A DNA stretch of 64,000 nt from Streptomyces albireticuli (GCF_002192455.1 NZ_CP021744.1:3626001-3690000), one strand, 5' to 3'; shown: positions 43,194 to 52,470, counted from the first letter of the stretch. Notes: generated by a model from the sequence alone, not told the origin. A program made the numbers and translations.

Positions 43194-43973
43194 TCAGCAG
43201 GCCCAAGGCAGGGCGCGGGTGCCCTCCGTGCCGGGTACGGAGGCGACGCCGTCCGCGCGCATGGCTACGTGTGCCTCGGCCGCCCGCGGGGCGTGGATCC
43301 GGCGGAGCGTGTCCGGTGGGAGGACGCAGGTCTGTCCGGCCGAGACCTGTTCGGTGCGGCCGGCGCAGGTGACCTCGAGGGTGCCGGCGGTCACCGTCCA
43401 GATCTGTTCGCGGCTGACGGCGTGCTCGGGGCCGGTGCGGCCCGCTTCCATCGCGACGGTCCAGGTGCTGAGTTCCGCGCTGCCCCGGCTGGGGGCGGCC
43501 AGACCGGTCATGCGGGCGTTCGGGGACTCGGTGACGTCCTCGGCGGTGGGGGTGAGCACGGTCACGGTCGCCTCGTCGTTCTCCGTGGGCTCCTCCTGCG
43601 CGGCCCATTCGACGAACTGGACGACGACGCCGTTCGGATCGGTCAGCTGGAACAGCCGCTCGCCCCAGGGTTCCTCGCGCAGCGGCATGGTGATCGGGGC
43701 ACCGGCCTCGCGCAGGCGCCGTTCCTCGGCCTCGATGCCGGTGACGGTGAGCGCGAGGATCAGGCCCGTGGCCTGCCGGTCGCGCTGCTCGGGCGGGAGG
43801 ACCTCGGTGCCGCGCCGGAGCAGTACGACGTCGGCGGCGGCGTCACCGCGGGTCAGGGACGCGAAGCCGTCGGCGGCCATGGCGACCTCGTAGCCGAGGT
43901 GGGTGCGGAAGAACTCACGCGAGGCGTCCACGTCGGCGACGGTGAGGGACAGGGTGGAGGTGGTGACGTTCAG
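43194..43973 (-). CDS. VOC (glyoxalase-like) and cupin fusion protein
   Basis: 259 residues if started at CTG 43973, which has AGGAG five bases upstream and restores the first strand of the VOC fold (NVTTSTLSLTVADVDASREF). The first ordinary start, GTG 43931, would lose that strand. Residues about 1-125 are VOC (GERLFQLTDPNGVVVQFVEW). A second domain (about 150-245) is cupin-like: EHAVSREQIWTVTAGTLEVT and GQTCVLPPDTLRRIHAP. The enzyme or binding role is unknown. It lies just right of the island and belongs to the chromosome. Confidence 0.75.
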   Translation of the reverse strand: MNVTTSTLSLTVADVDASREFFRTHLGYEVAMAADGFASLTRGDAAADVVLLRRGTEVLPPEQRDRQATGLILALTVTGIEAEERRLREAGAPITMPLREEPWGERLFQLTDPNGVVVQFVEWAAQEEPTENDEATVTVLTPTAEDVTESPNARMTGLAAPSRGSAELSTWTVAMEAGRTGPEHAVSREQIWTVTAGTLEVTCAGRTEQVSAGQTCVLPPDTLRRIHAPRAAEAHVAMRADGVASVPGTEGTRALPWAC

Positions 43974-44059
43974 GGTGACTCCTGGCAGGTGCGGGTGCGG
44001 GTGCGAGGGCTTCGGGTGCGGTGTGCGGTGGTTCCGGGTGCGCGGGTGCGGGCGCGGCT

Positions 44060-44644
44060 CTACTCCGGCGTCCTCGCGTAGGTCAGGACGACGTTTCCGC
44101 CCTCGAACACGCGGCTGTCCGCCAGCCGGAACGTGCGCGGCGAGAAGTCGGCGCGGAAGAGCGGAACGCCGCTGCCGGCCACGACCGGGTACTGCTTGAC
44201 GACCAGCTCGTCGATCTCGGGCAGGAGCCTGCCTGCCAGCTCGGCGCCGCCGCAGAGCCAGATCCTGAGGCCCTCCTCCCGCTTGAGCGCGCGCACCAGG
44301 GCGACCGGGTCCTCGTCCGTGACCTCGACGGCCGGGTCCGGGCTCGTGGTGAGCGAGCGGGAGAAGACGATCTGCCGCAGGTGGGCGTACGGGCTGGTGA
44401 GGCCAGCGGCCAGGCCCGGGGCGTACGTGCCGCGGCCCATCAGGACCGTGTCGAAGCGCGTGTTGGGCGCGTCCGCGACGCCGAGCGCCGCGCGGCCCGG
44501 GGTGGGGAGGGCGTCCGCGAAGTCGGTGCTCAGGAAGGGCAGGAAGTCCGGGGTGACGTGCGGGGTGAAGAAGTCGAAGCCGCCGTCGGGAGCGGCGATG
44601 TAACCGTCGAGGGTGGCACCGACGAAGTAAGTGAGCTTGCGCAT
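44060..44644 (-). CDS. Dihydrofolate reductase-like (RibD C-terminal) family protein
   Basis: 194 residues from ATG 44644 (GTG 44659 is an alternative). MRKLTYFVGATLDGYIAAPD is the usual start of RibD-C/DHFR-like proteins. TRFDTVLMGRGTYAPGL and LRIWLCGGAELAGRLLPEID are the NADPH-binding segments. The substrate is unknown; these proteins are common in streptomycetes beside regulators and VOC proteins. Confidence 0.88.
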   Translation of the reverse strand: MRKLTYFVGATLDGYIAAPDGGFDFFTPHVTPDFLPFLSTDFADALPTPGRAALGVADAPNTRFDTVLMGRGTYAPGLAAGLTSPYAHLRQIVFSRSLTTSPDPAVEVTDEDPVALVRALKREEGLRIWLCGGAELAGRLLPEIDELVVKQYPVVAGSGVPLFRADFSPRTFRLADSRVFEGGNVVLTYARTPE

Positions 44645-44814
44645 CCCGGTCCGTTTCACTCAGGCGATCTTTACGACGAGCGCAACTTTAACCGGGCCCC
44701 TGAGAGGTGGTCAAGAGTAATTTTGCATCGGACGTAAGAATCTTTCCCGGGCGGCACACCCCGCGCCGATTCGCCAGAGCGCTCCGTCCGCTTTGCCTGG
44801 ATATGCTGTGAAAT

Positions 44815-45954
44815 GTGGTTAAATCTGGTCGGCTCCGGCCCCGCCGTCGTCACGGCCGGGGGCCGCTCACGCTGCTGTCACCGGTGATCCTCACCGTTGT
44901 CATCGCCAGCCTGGCCTACACCACCCCCAGGAGCATGGCCTTCAGCCGGCTGCTGCCCGCGGCGCCCGCCCTCGCCGCCGCCATGTGGCCCGTACTGCCC
45001 ACCGTCCTGCTCGGGACCGTCTGCCTCTTCCTCATGATCGGCCTCGGCATCGTCTTCCCGGACCTGGGGACGGGGTACACGGCGGCGGGGATCGTCGCGG
45101 TGACCGTGGCGGCCGCGTACGGCAGTCACGTACGGCTCCAGCGCGAGCAGTCCCTCTTCCAGGTCCGGCTCGTCGCCGACGCGGCCCAACAGGTGGTCCT
45201 GAGTCCGATGCCGCGCCGCTTCGGGGGCATCGAGATCGAGTCGCTGTATCTCGCCGCCGCGGCGGAGGCCCGGATCGGCGGCGACTTCTACGAGGTGGCC
45301 GACACCCCGTACGGCGTCCGGCTGCTCATCGGCGACGTACGCGGCAAGGGGCTGCCCGCGGTCGGGACAGCCGCCGCGGTCGTCAATTCCTTCCGGGAGG
45401 CGGCCTACGACGAACCCGACCTGGGCGGCATCGCGCGCAGACTGGAGGCCAGCAGCGCCCGGTACAGCGCCGCCTTCTCCCCCGAGGACCTGACGGAACG
45501 CTTCTCCACCGCCGTCCTCGTCGAGATCCCGCACGAGGACGGCCGCCTCAGGATCCTCAACTGCGGGCACCCCCCGCCACTGCTCCTCGGCCACGGCGAG
45601 CTCCGCGTCCTGGAGCCCACCTCCCCCTCGCCGCTGCTCAACCTCGCCGACCTGATCGGCGACCACTACAGCGTCGACACGGTCGACTTCTCCCCCGGTG
45701 ACCTGCTGCTCCTCTACACCGACGGCGTCACCGAGGCCCGCGACCGCGAGGGCGGCTTCTTCCCGCTCGCGACCTGGATGGGCGGGCAGCCGCCGGGCCG
45801 CCCGCGCGAGCTGCTCGACGCCCTCCACCGCGACCTCCTCCACTACAGCGGGGGCGGTCTCGACGACGACATCGCCGCCCTCTCCGTGCGGCTGCGCGGA
45901 CCTTCGGAGCCGCACGGAGAGGGGCGGCCCGCCGCGTCGCGGGAGCCTTGCTGA
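44815..45954 (+). CDS. Membrane PP2C-type (SpoIIE-like) protein phosphatase
   Basis: 379 residues from GTG 44815. A basic N-terminus is followed by three or four membrane helices (SPVILTVVIASLAYTT, PAAPALAAAMWPVLPTVL, LGTVCLFLMIGLGIVF, AAGIVAVTVAAAYGS). The SpoIIE/RsbU-like phosphatase domain has AEARIGGDFYEVADTPYGVR and LIGDVRGKGLPAVGTAAAVV (metal Asp residues), TLLYTDGVTEARD-type sequence (LLLYTDGVTEARDREGG) and a final DDDIAAL. It probably dephosphorylates an anti-sigma antagonist, by family analogy. No partner gene is beside it. Confidence 0.9.
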   Translation: MVKSGRLRPRRRHGRGPLTLLSPVILTVVIASLAYTTPRSMAFSRLLPAAPALAAAMWPVLPTVLLGTVCLFLMIGLGIVFPDLGTGYTAAGIVAVTVAAAYGSHVRLQREQSLFQVRLVADAAQQVVLSPMPRRFGGIEIESLYLAAAAEARIGGDFYEVADTPYGVRLLIGDVRGKGLPAVGTAAAVVNSFREAAYDEPDLGGIARRLEASSARYSAAFSPEDLTERFSTAVLVEIPHEDGRLRILNCGHPPPLLLGHGELRVLEPTSPSPLLNLADLIGDHYSVDTVDFSPGDLLLLYTDGVTEARDREGGFFPLATWMGGQPPGRPRELLDALHRDLLHYSGGGLDDDIAALSVRLRGPSEPHGEGRPAASREPC

Positions 45955-45962
45955 CCGGCCGG

Positions 45963-46622
45963 TCAGCGCGGGTGAGGTGACGACGCCACCGTTCGTCCCG
46001 TGTCCGCGCCGCGCAGGCGCGCCTCCAGGCCGTCGAGGAGGGCCTGGAGGCCGAAGGCGAAGGTGTCGGCCGGGGCCTCGGCGTAGGCGCCGGGGTCCAG
46101 GGAGGCGGCGGGATCCGTCGAGGCCGCCGCCCCGATACGGGCCCGTAGGCGCGGGAAACGGGACGCGACCTCGGCGGCCTCCTTCATCGTGGCGCCGAAC
46201 GCCTCCTCCGCGTCACCGCCCTCCCGCTCGATCCTCCGGGTCAGCGACACCATGGCGGCCGCGCCCGAGGCGTTGCCGAGGACGTACGTGAAGACGGCGC
46301 CCGCGGCCCGGTCGGCCTGCGGGCCGGTGAAGCCGGCCTTCTCGTAGACCGCGAGGTTGTGGTCGTCGTGGCGCGCCTTGCCCTCGCCGTGGAAGAGGTG
46401 GGTCGCGAAGGCCTGCACGAGCCAGGGGTGCCGGGCGAACATCGCGTAGAGGTCGGTGGCCATGGCGGTCGCCGCGGTGCGCCAGTCGACGGCGTCGAGG
46501 TCGGGCAGCCCCACCTCGCCCCAGACCCGGTCGCCGGCGAGCGTGACGAGGTTGTCCTTGTTCTTGACGTGCCAGTAGACGGCGGTGGCGGCCGAGTTCA
46601 GGCGCTGGCCGAGGCCGCGCAT
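45963..46622 (-). pseudogene. TetR-family regulator lacking its N-terminal end
   Basis: From ATG 46622 the protein reads MRGLGQRLNSAATAVYWHVK, which is the second half of a TetR helix-turn-helix, followed by a normal ligand-binding domain to SSPHPR. The frame extends upstream through ALLDADGLEGLN (sequence of helix 1 of a TetR protein) to about 46660 and then loses similarity, with no start codon. About 20-25 N-terminal residues are missing. The opposite-strand fragment beginning at 46667 marks the junction. It is probably a deletion scar; DNA binding would be lost. Confidence 0.65.
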
Positions 46623-46666
46623 GTTGAGGCCTTCCAGCCCGTCCGCGTCGAGCAGCGCTGGGCGCC

Positions 46667-46852
46667 GTGAAGTCCGTCCGGGCCGCCTTCCGGCGCAAGG
46701 GCGACCCGGAGCTGCTGCGGGTCGACGTCCGCGCCTTCCTCAAGGCCGCCGAGGGCGCCTTCCCCTCCTGGACCCGCATCCTCCAGAACGTCCGCCACAC
46801 CGTGGTCTTCGCCGGCTCCGCCCTCGCGCTGACCGCCGCCGCCCTGGTCTGA
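46667..46852 (+). pseudogene. C-terminal fragment of a membrane protein at a deletion junction
   Basis: 61 residues from GTG 46667 with no ribosome site: VKSVRAAFRRKGDPELLRVD, then VRAFLKAAEGAFPSWTRILQ and a final hydrophobic helix (VVFAGSALALTAAALV). The open frame continues upstream into the TetR sequence without a start. It looks like the 3' end of a gene whose front was deleted together with the TetR 5' end. Confidence 0.45.
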
Positions 46853-46924
46853 GCGCCGGTGGCGCTCAGGGCCGGCGCCCCGGCGGGGCCGCGGGCGGCC
46901 AGGCCGTCGGGGACAGCAGGCCGA

Positions 46925-47090
46925 GGGGGGATCCGCCCCCGGGCCCCCTTTTCCGCGCTTCGCGCGGTGTCCTCAAGCGCCGGACGGGCTGAAATCAGCC
47001 CGTCCGGGGGCACCTCCCAGCGGTAGCTGGGGGAGCTTGAGGACATTCGGGAAGGGGCGGGGTGGGGAACAGGCCCGCCGCAGGCACACC
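46925..47090. repeat. Long inverted-repeat intergenic element, copy A
   Basis: It carries the shared words TCCTCAAGCGCCGGACGGGC, CAGCCCGTCCGG, GAGGACATTCGGGAAGGGGC and GGCCCGCCGCAGGC, with an insert (CACCTCCCAGCGGTAGCTGG) that is also found in copy D. It fills most of the gap before the sigma-factor gene. Confidence 0.8.
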
Positions 47091-47193
47091 CCACCCGCAG
47101 GCGCACCCCACCCTCACCCGCCCCCACCACACCCACCCGGTACCTTCGCCTGGGTCCGCGGATCCCCCGCCGGCCCCCGGGCGACAAAGGAAC

Positions 47194-48081
47194 GTGAACA
47201 CGGTGGACGCACACGAACAGCTGGCGACGCGCTTCGAGGAGCACCGGCCGCATCTTCGGGCCGTCGCCTACCGCATGCTCGGCTCGCTCGGTGAGGCCGA
47301 GGACGCCGTGCAGGACACCTGGCTGCGTGCCTGCCGCGCGGACACCGGCGGCGTGGAGAACCTCGGCGGCTGGCTGACCACCGTCGTGGGGCGCGTCTGT
47401 CTGAACATGCTGCGTGCCCGGGAGAACCGGCGCGAGGACCCGCTGGAGGCGCGGTTCTCCGACCCGGCGGCCGGTGACGGGGACGACCCCGAACGCGAGG
47501 CGCTGACGGCCGACTCGGTCGGGGTGGCACTGCTGGTGGTGCTCGACACGCTGACCCCGGCCGAGCGGCTCTCCTTCGTGCTGCACGACATGTTCGCGGT
47601 GCCCTTCGACGAGATCGCCCCGATGATCGAGCGGACCCCGGCCGCGGCGCGGCAGCTCGCGAGCCGCGCCCGCCGCCGGGTCAAGGGCGGTACCCCGGCG
47701 CCCGCGGCGGACCTCGCCCGCCGGCGGGAGGTCGTCGCCGCCTTCCTGGCCGCCACGCGGGGCGGCGACTTCGACGCGCTCGTCACCCTGCTCCACCCGG
47801 ACGTGGTCCTCCGTGCCGACAAGGCCGTCGTCCCCACGCCCGAGCCGATCGTCGTCCGGGGCGGGCACACGGTGGCGAAGGGCGCGATGGCCGCGATGGG
47901 ACGGGCCCGGTTCACGGGGCTCGCGCTCGTCGACGGGGCGGTGGGGCTCGCGATGGCGCCGTTCGGGCGGCTGGCGCTGGTCCTGGGCTTCACGGTCGTG
48001 GACGGTCTGATCACTTCGATCGACATCGTCGCCGAACCGGAGCACCTCGGCCGGCTCACCCTCGCGGTCGTCGAGGACTGA
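47194..48081 (+). CDS. ECF sigma factor with SnoaL-like C-terminal domain (SigJ/ECF41-like)
   Basis: 295 residues from GTG 47194; GTG 47203 is the alternative. Region 2: FEEHRPHLRAVAYRMLGSLG then EAEDAVQDTWLRACRA. Region 4: TLTPAERLSFVLHDMFAVPF then DEIAPMIERTPAAARQLASR. The last 130 residues form a SnoaL-like domain (VVAAFLAATRGGDFDALVTL, LHPDVVLRADKA). This layout is that of ECF41-type factors, in which the C-terminal domain controls activity without a separate anti-sigma protein. It is preceded by the intergenic element copy A. Confidence 0.9.
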   Translation: MNTVDAHEQLATRFEEHRPHLRAVAYRMLGSLGEAEDAVQDTWLRACRADTGGVENLGGWLTTVVGRVCLNMLRARENRREDPLEARFSDPAAGDGDDPEREALTADSVGVALLVVLDTLTPAERLSFVLHDMFAVPFDEIAPMIERTPAAARQLASRARRRVKGGTPAPAADLARRREVVAAFLAATRGGDFDALVTLLHPDVVLRADKAVVPTPEPIVVRGGHTVAKGAMAAMGRARFTGLALVDGAVGLAMAPFGRLALVLGFTVVDGLITSIDIVAEPEHLGRLTLAVVED

Positions 48082-48114
48082 GCCCGGAGTGTCCGTCGGC
48101 GGGCACTTTTCCAC

Positions 48115-48603
48115 TCAGTCCTCGTGTGTCGCCCCCGTGTCGATGAGGATCTGCTCCGCCTGCGTGACGTTGCCGGCCTGTACCGCCTGCGCCATCGCCG
48201 CGCGGGCGGCGTCGGGGGTCGCCTGGGGAGGGACGAGCAGCAGGAGGAAGTGGTCCTGGTCGCCCCGGGTGATGAGGACCGTGTCGTCGCCGACCGGGAA
48301 GGAGTCGATGTGCACGACGCGGTCGCCGATGGTCAGGCGGAGGGGGAGTTCCTCCCAGGCGCTCGCGTCCAGGCCCACGCGCGTGATGGGGCCGAGGTGC
48401 TCCGTCAGCGCGATGATCAGGCTGGGCAGCTCGGCGGCGATGTCCCGGGAGCGGGGCCACCAGGCACCGTCCAGGATCCCCTCGCGGGTCCGGGTGGTCT
48501 CCAGCCTCAGGAGAGCCGTGCCGGGTCGTACGGCGTGGTGGATCTCGTCCGGCAGCAGCTGGGGGCCGCGCGGCGGCTCGGGGTGTGCGGCGGAATCGGC
48601 CAT
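48115..48603 (-). CDS. DUF5994 family protein
   Basis: 162 residues from ATG 48603. LLRLETTRTREGILDGAWWP and RSRDIAAELPSLIIALTEHL are the typical DUF5994 region, followed by ITRVGLDASAWEELP and a strand-rich part (FLLLLVPPQATP). Function unknown. It precedes a set of genes for redox/stress signalling. Confidence 0.85.
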   Translation of the reverse strand: MADSAAHPEPPRGPQLLPDEIHHAVRPGTALLRLETTRTREGILDGAWWPRSRDIAAELPSLIIALTEHLGPITRVGLDASAWEELPLRLTIGDRVVHIDSFPVGDDTVLITRGDQDHFLLLLVPPQATPDAARAAMAQAVQAGNVTQAEQILIDTGATHED

Positions 48604-49123
48604 GGTCGCCCGTCTCCGGTGTCGGTGCGTGCGCCGGTCGCCCCGGCGGACCTCGCTGCGTCCGCCGGCGGGCCGGGCGCCCTCCCTCGGTGATCTCACC
48701 GTACTCCGCCGACCGGTGGGAGGCGCGTCCACGGCGCCGCCCCGGGCCGGCGCTCCCCCGGAAGACGTCGGGCCGCGCACCCCCGGCGGGCCCCTCACCG
48801 GAGTACGGTGAACGTACCGGGAGCACTTCGTACACCGGCTTCCACGCGGGTGTCGTTCTCCGGCGAGCGGCGACGCCGGGCCGCCGGACGACGACGGCCC
48901 GGGGGCAGGTTCGCACCATGACCATGACCATCGATCGCGTGACACCCCGCGACCGCGCCGGCGCCCCCTCGCCCCCGGCCCGCCTTTCCCCGGCAGAGGA
49001 CCGGGAGACCGGCGAGGACGCGGCGGCCTCCTCGCCCGGGCACCCGATCGGGGGCAGGAACGGCCCCGCGCCCCACCAGCCCGGACCGGGCTCCGCCCGG
49101 TGCACCCGAAGGAGGTGACGGTC
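48604..49123. other. Gene-poor 520-base gap
   Basis: No convincing gene, hairpin or repeat. Divergent promoters for the DUF5994 gene and the small membrane-protein gene must lie here. One weak 66-codon frame (48918-49118) was not accepted. Confidence 0.4.
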
Positions 49124-49360
49124 GTGGAGATCGTCCTCACCGTGCTGGCGATCCTCGCCCTGATCGCCCTGGGAGCCCTTCTGATCCACCTGCTCAACGC
49201 ACAGCACGAGCAGCGGATCGCGAGCTTCCACTACAGCGGTGTCCTGCCGTGGCGAGGCGGCTGGAACCCCAAGCGCCGGCTTCCGGCGCGGCAGCCCGCG
49301 AAGACGTACGCCGTGAGCACCCGGCGGGAGCACCCCCGTACGAGCCGGGGCCGGCGGTAG
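49124..49360 (+). CDS. Small single-pass membrane protein
   Basis: 78 residues from GTG 49124, chosen for AAGGAGG about seven bases upstream. One membrane helix at the start (VEIVLTVLAILALIALGALL), then a basic cytoplasmic tail (HEQRIASFHYSGVLPWRGGW, NPKRRLPARQ). No family recognised. Confidence 0.65.
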   Translation: MEIVLTVLAILALIALGALLIHLLNAQHEQRIASFHYSGVLPWRGGWNPKRRLPARQPAKTYAVSTRREHPRTSRGRR

Positions 49361-49418
49361 GCAGCACCGCCCGTCCCTCCCCTGTCCCCCTGTCCCCGTG
49401 TCCCGAGTCGAGGTCAGC

Positions 49419-49652
49419 ATGAAGCCCGCGGAACCCGTGCCTTCGGGAGGACGCGCCGACGTCCGTATCGTCGCCGCGTCCCCCGAGACCGCCCGCCGGA
49501 TCGCCGAGGTCATCCGGCGGTGCTTCGCCGCCACCGAGCAACGCAGCTACCCCGCCGGGCGCGACGGCGGGACCCGGCTCCACCTCGCGGTGGACACCAC
49601 GCGCACCGCCGGGCCCGCCCGCTCGTGGCTGGCGGCCAGCCGGCCGGACTGA
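49419..49652 (+). CDS. Small conserved hypothetical protein
   Basis: 77 residues from ATG 49419, with GAGG six bases before. It contains RIVAASPETARRIAEVIRRC and HLAVDTTRTAGPARSWLAAS, a short beta-alpha-beta-like fold. It is probably co-transcribed with the small membrane protein upstream. Function unknown. Confidence 0.55.
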   Translation: MKPAEPVPSGGRADVRIVAASPETARRIAEVIRRCFAATEQRSYPAGRDGGTRLHLAVDTTRTAGPARSWLAASRPD

Positions 49653-49748
49653 GCCGACGGCGGCCGGGCCGGCTCCCGGGCCCGCCTGCCACCGCCCTCC
49701 GGTGTCGTACGCTGCTGTGCAGGTACGGGGCCGGGGCCGGGGAGAGGC

Positions 49749-51452
49749 ATGTCCACAACCGCAGATCACCAGCACGCGGCGCAGAGGCCTCACCTTCGCG
49801 AACCGGACCGGATACGCGGTCTCCTCGACGCCGTCATGAGCCTCGGCCGCGGTCTCGAACTGCCGCAGGTGCTCCGGGGGATCGTCGAGGCGGCCGTCAC
49901 GCTCACCGACGCCGAGTACGGCGCGCTCGGCGTCGTCGGCGACCAGCAGAAGCTGTCGGAGTTCCTGACCGTCGGCATGTCCGAGGAGCTGGAGGCGCGG
50001 ATAGGCCGGACGCCGTGCGGGCGGGGCATCCTCGGCGAGCTCATCCGCAACCCCGTGCCGCTGCGCCTCACCGACCTCTCGCGGCATCCGCACAGCTACG
50101 GCTTCCCGTCCAACCACCCCCCGATGCGCACCTTCCTCGGGGTGCCCGTCCGCGTCCGGGACGAGGTCTTCGGCAACCTCTACCTCACCGAGAAGCGCGG
50201 CGGCGCCGCCTTCGACGAGGACGACGAGGCCGTCCTGACCACCCTGTCCATCGCGGCCGGCGTCGCCATCGACAACGCCCGGATGTACCACGAGAGCCGC
50301 CGCCGCGAGCGCTGGCTGGAGGCGCTGGGTGAGATCACCCGCAGCCTGCTCTCCGGCACCGCCGCCGGTGACGTCCTGCACCTGATCGCCGAGCGGGCCA
50401 TGGAGGTCGCGAGCGCCGACCACGCCGCCGTCCTGCTGCCCGGCGGACCGGCCGGGACGGACCCGAACGTGCTGACCGTCGAGGTCTCCCACGGCCACGG
50501 CGCGAGCCGCGTCGACGGCCTCGCCGTACCGGCCGAAGGCTCGCTGGCAGGCCTCGCCGCCCGCAGCGGGCGGCCCGTGGCCAGCTCCGACGTCCGGGTG
50601 GATCCCCGGGCCCACCCCATGGAGGCCGGCGAGGAGCACGGCGAGGACCTCTGCGGGCCCACCGTCTCCGTACCGCTCCAGATCGACGCCGGGGCCTCCG
50701 GTGCCCTGCGGCTGAGCCGGCTCGCCGGCCGGCCCGCGTTCGACGACACCGAGGTCAAGCTGATCTCGGGCTTCGCCGACCAGGCCGCGATCGCCCTCGA
50801 ACTCGCCCGGCGGCGCGCGGAGTCGGAGGACCTCGCCGTCCTGCACGACCGTGACCGCATCGCCCGCGACCTGCACGACCTCGCCATCCAGCGGCTCTTC
50901 GCCACCGGGATGACGCTCCAGAGCGCGACCCGGCTCATCGACCGCCCCGAGGCCGCCGAGCGGGTCGGCCGGGCCGTCGGCGACCTGGACACCACCATCC
51001 AGATCATCCGGTCGACCATCTTCGGGCTGCGTGCCACGGGCGACGGCACGAGCGGGCCGAGCCTGCGCCGGAGCATGGCCGAGACCGCGCAGGCCGCCGG
51101 GCGGACGCTCGGCTTCCCGCCGTCGCTGCGGATCGAGGGGCCGGTGGACACGAACGTTCCCGGCGAACTGGCCGAGCAGGTGCTGGCGGTGACTGCGGAG
51201 GCCCTCAGCAATGTGGCGCGGCACGCGCGGGCCCGGCGGGTCGAGGTGGTGCTCACCGTGGGGGACGAGGTGACGCTGTCCGTGTCGGACGACGGCGTGG
51301 GGCTGGGCGACGGCGAGGCTCCGGGGCGTCAGCACGCGGGCGGGCTGGCGAACATGCGGTCGCGGGCGGAGCTGCACGGTGGGGTGTTCTCGGTGTCGTC
51401 GGGGGCCGAGGGCGGCACGCGGGTCCGCTGGAGTGCGCCGTTGCCGGAGTGA
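49749..51452 (+). CDS. GAF-domain sensor histidine kinase, DevS/DosT-like
   Basis: 567 residues from ATG 49749 with GGGGAG upstream. Two GAF domains (about 38-185 and 205-355) are followed by HisKA_3 with RIARDLHDLAIQRLFATGMT (phospho-accepting His in DLHD) and a HATPase with SVSDDGVGLGDG and GGLANMRSRAELHGG. GAF-1 contains GFPSNHPPMRTFLGVPVRVR (about 118-137), where DevS/DosT of mycobacteria have the haem-ligand His region; His is present here in NHPPM. It may sense O2/NO/CO through haem (inference). It converges on a response-regulator gene. Confidence 0.88.
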   Translation: MSTTADHQHAAQRPHLREPDRIRGLLDAVMSLGRGLELPQVLRGIVEAAVTLTDAEYGALGVVGDQQKLSEFLTVGMSEELEARIGRTPCGRGILGELIRNPVPLRLTDLSRHPHSYGFPSNHPPMRTFLGVPVRVRDEVFGNLYLTEKRGGAAFDEDDEAVLTTLSIAAGVAIDNARMYHESRRRERWLEALGEITRSLLSGTAAGDVLHLIAERAMEVASADHAAVLLPGGPAGTDPNVLTVEVSHGHGASRVDGLAVPAEGSLAGLAARSGRPVASSDVRVDPRAHPMEAGEEHGEDLCGPTVSVPLQIDAGASGALRLSRLAGRPAFDDTEVKLISGFADQAAIALELARRRAESEDLAVLHDRDRIARDLHDLAIQRLFATGMTLQSATRLIDRPEAAERVGRAVGDLDTTIQIIRSTIFGLRATGDGTSGPSLRRSMAETAQAAGRTLGFPPSLRIEGPVDTNVPGELAEQVLAVTAEALSNVARHARARRVEVVLTVGDEVTLSVSDDGVGLGDGEAPGRQHAGGLANMRSRAELHGGVFSVSSGAEGGTRVRWSAPLPE

Positions 51453-51465
51453 CGCGGCACGGGGC

Positions 51466-51560
51466 CGGCGGGGCGGGTTACCGCCGCGCGGGGCCTTTTC
51501 CCCACCCCGCCCCTTCCCGAAAGTCCTCAAGCGCCGGACAGGCTGAAGATCAGCCCCGGC
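51466..51560. repeat. Long inverted-repeat intergenic element, copy B (half)
   Basis: It contains GGCCTTTTCCCCACCCCGCC, CCTTCCCG, GTCCTCAAGCGCCGGAC and GGCTGAAGATCAGCCCC, but stops in the middle of the element. It lies between the convergent kinase and regulator genes. Confidence 0.7.
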
Positions 51561-51562
51561 TC

Positions 51563-52288
51563 TCAACGCTCCCGCTCCCCCCGTACCCGTCCCGCGATCA
51601 CCGCCGCCTGTACGCGCCGTCCCACCCCCAGCTTCGCCAGCAGGGACGAGATGCGGTTCTTGACCGTCTTCTCGGCCAGGAACAGGCGGTCGGCTATCTG
51701 CCGGTTGGTCAGGCCCTCGCCGATGAGTTCCAGGATCTGCCGCTCGCGGGGCGAGAGGCTGTCCAGTTCCGAGGCGCCGGAGCCCGGGGCGGTCTCCGGT
51801 GCCGCCGGGGACTCCTGGGGGGCGCGCAGGCGGGCCATGACGCGGGACGCCGTGCGCGGGTCGAGCATCGACTTGCCGGTGGCGACCGTACGTACGGCCG
51901 TCACCAGCTCCGAGCCGTTGATCTGCTTGAGCACATAGCCCGCGGCGCCCGCCATGATGGCGTCGAAGAGCGCCTCGTCGTCGTCGAACGACGTCAGCAT
52001 CAGACAGCGCAGATCAGGCATCCTGGCGCGGAGTTCACGGCAGACCTCCACGCCCTCGTGGTCGCCGCCGCCGCTGCCGGGGCGTTCCCCGAGCCGTACG
52101 TCGAGGACGGCCACGTCCGGGCGGACGGCCGGGACCCGGGCGAGGGCCTCGCGGCCGGTGGCGGCCTCGCCCACGACCTCGATGTCCGGTTCCGCTTCCA
52201 GGAGGTCCCGCACCCCTCGGCGCACCACTTCGTGGTCGTCGAGGACGAAGACGCGCAACGGCGGGGCGGGCGAGGTGTTTTGATCCAT
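51563..52288 (-). CDS. NarL/DevR-type response regulator
   Basis: 241 residues from ATG 52288. Receiver domain: [20 protein letters not shown] (acidic pocket DD), [10 protein letters not shown] (phospho-Asp) and [19 protein letters not shown] (conserved Lys). An insert [13 protein letters not shown] follows the phospho-Asp, longer than usual. C-terminal Lux[24 protein letters not shown] then [20 protein letters not shown]. The last helix ([20 protein letters not shown]) matches DevR/DosR. It probably pairs with the kinase at 49749. Confidence 0.88.
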   Translation of the reverse strand: MDQNTSPAPPLRVFVLDDHEVVRRGVRDLLEAEPDIEVVGEAATGREALARVPAVRPDVAVLDVRLGERPGSGGGDHEGVEVCRELRARMPDLRCLMLTSFDDDEALFDAIMAGAAGYVLKQINGSELVTAVRTVATGKSMLDPRTASRVMARLRAPQESPAAPETAPGSGASELDSLSPRERQILELIGEGLTNRQIADRLFLAEKTVKNRISSLLAKLGVGRRVQAAVIAGRVRGERER

Positions 52289-52408
52289 ACAAGCAGTATG
52301 TCCGGGCCCGGCGGAGCGGGAGGAGAGGGGCCACCCCGACACAGGGGTGGTGCTCCCGCCGGGCCACGGACACCCGCACAGCCCACACCCTCCGCCCGCC
52401 CGCCGATA

Positions 52409-52470
52409 GGGCCGAACGGCCCCTGCCGGCAGGGCCGTCCGGACCCCCGGAATAGGGCCGTCCGGGCCCG
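52409..52470. promoter_or_regulatory. Three DevR/DosR-like boxes, 23 bp apart
   Basis: The word GGGCCG-NN-CGG-N-CCC occurs at 52409 (AA), 52432 (TC) and 52455 (TC). Starts are exactly 23 bases apart, about two helical turns. Half-site layout (GGGxC/GxCCC with 2-base centre) matches DosR-type palindromes (GGGACT-NN-AGTCCC). They lie between the response-regulator gene and the flavohaemoglobin-like gene, about 140-185 bases before the latter's start. Confidence 0.65.

Noticed and set aside
48918..49118. 66-codon frame starting MTMTIDRVTPRDRAGAPS
   Set aside because: Pro/Gly/Ala/Arg composition typical of a random high-GC frame, poor ribosome site, and no recognisable fold.
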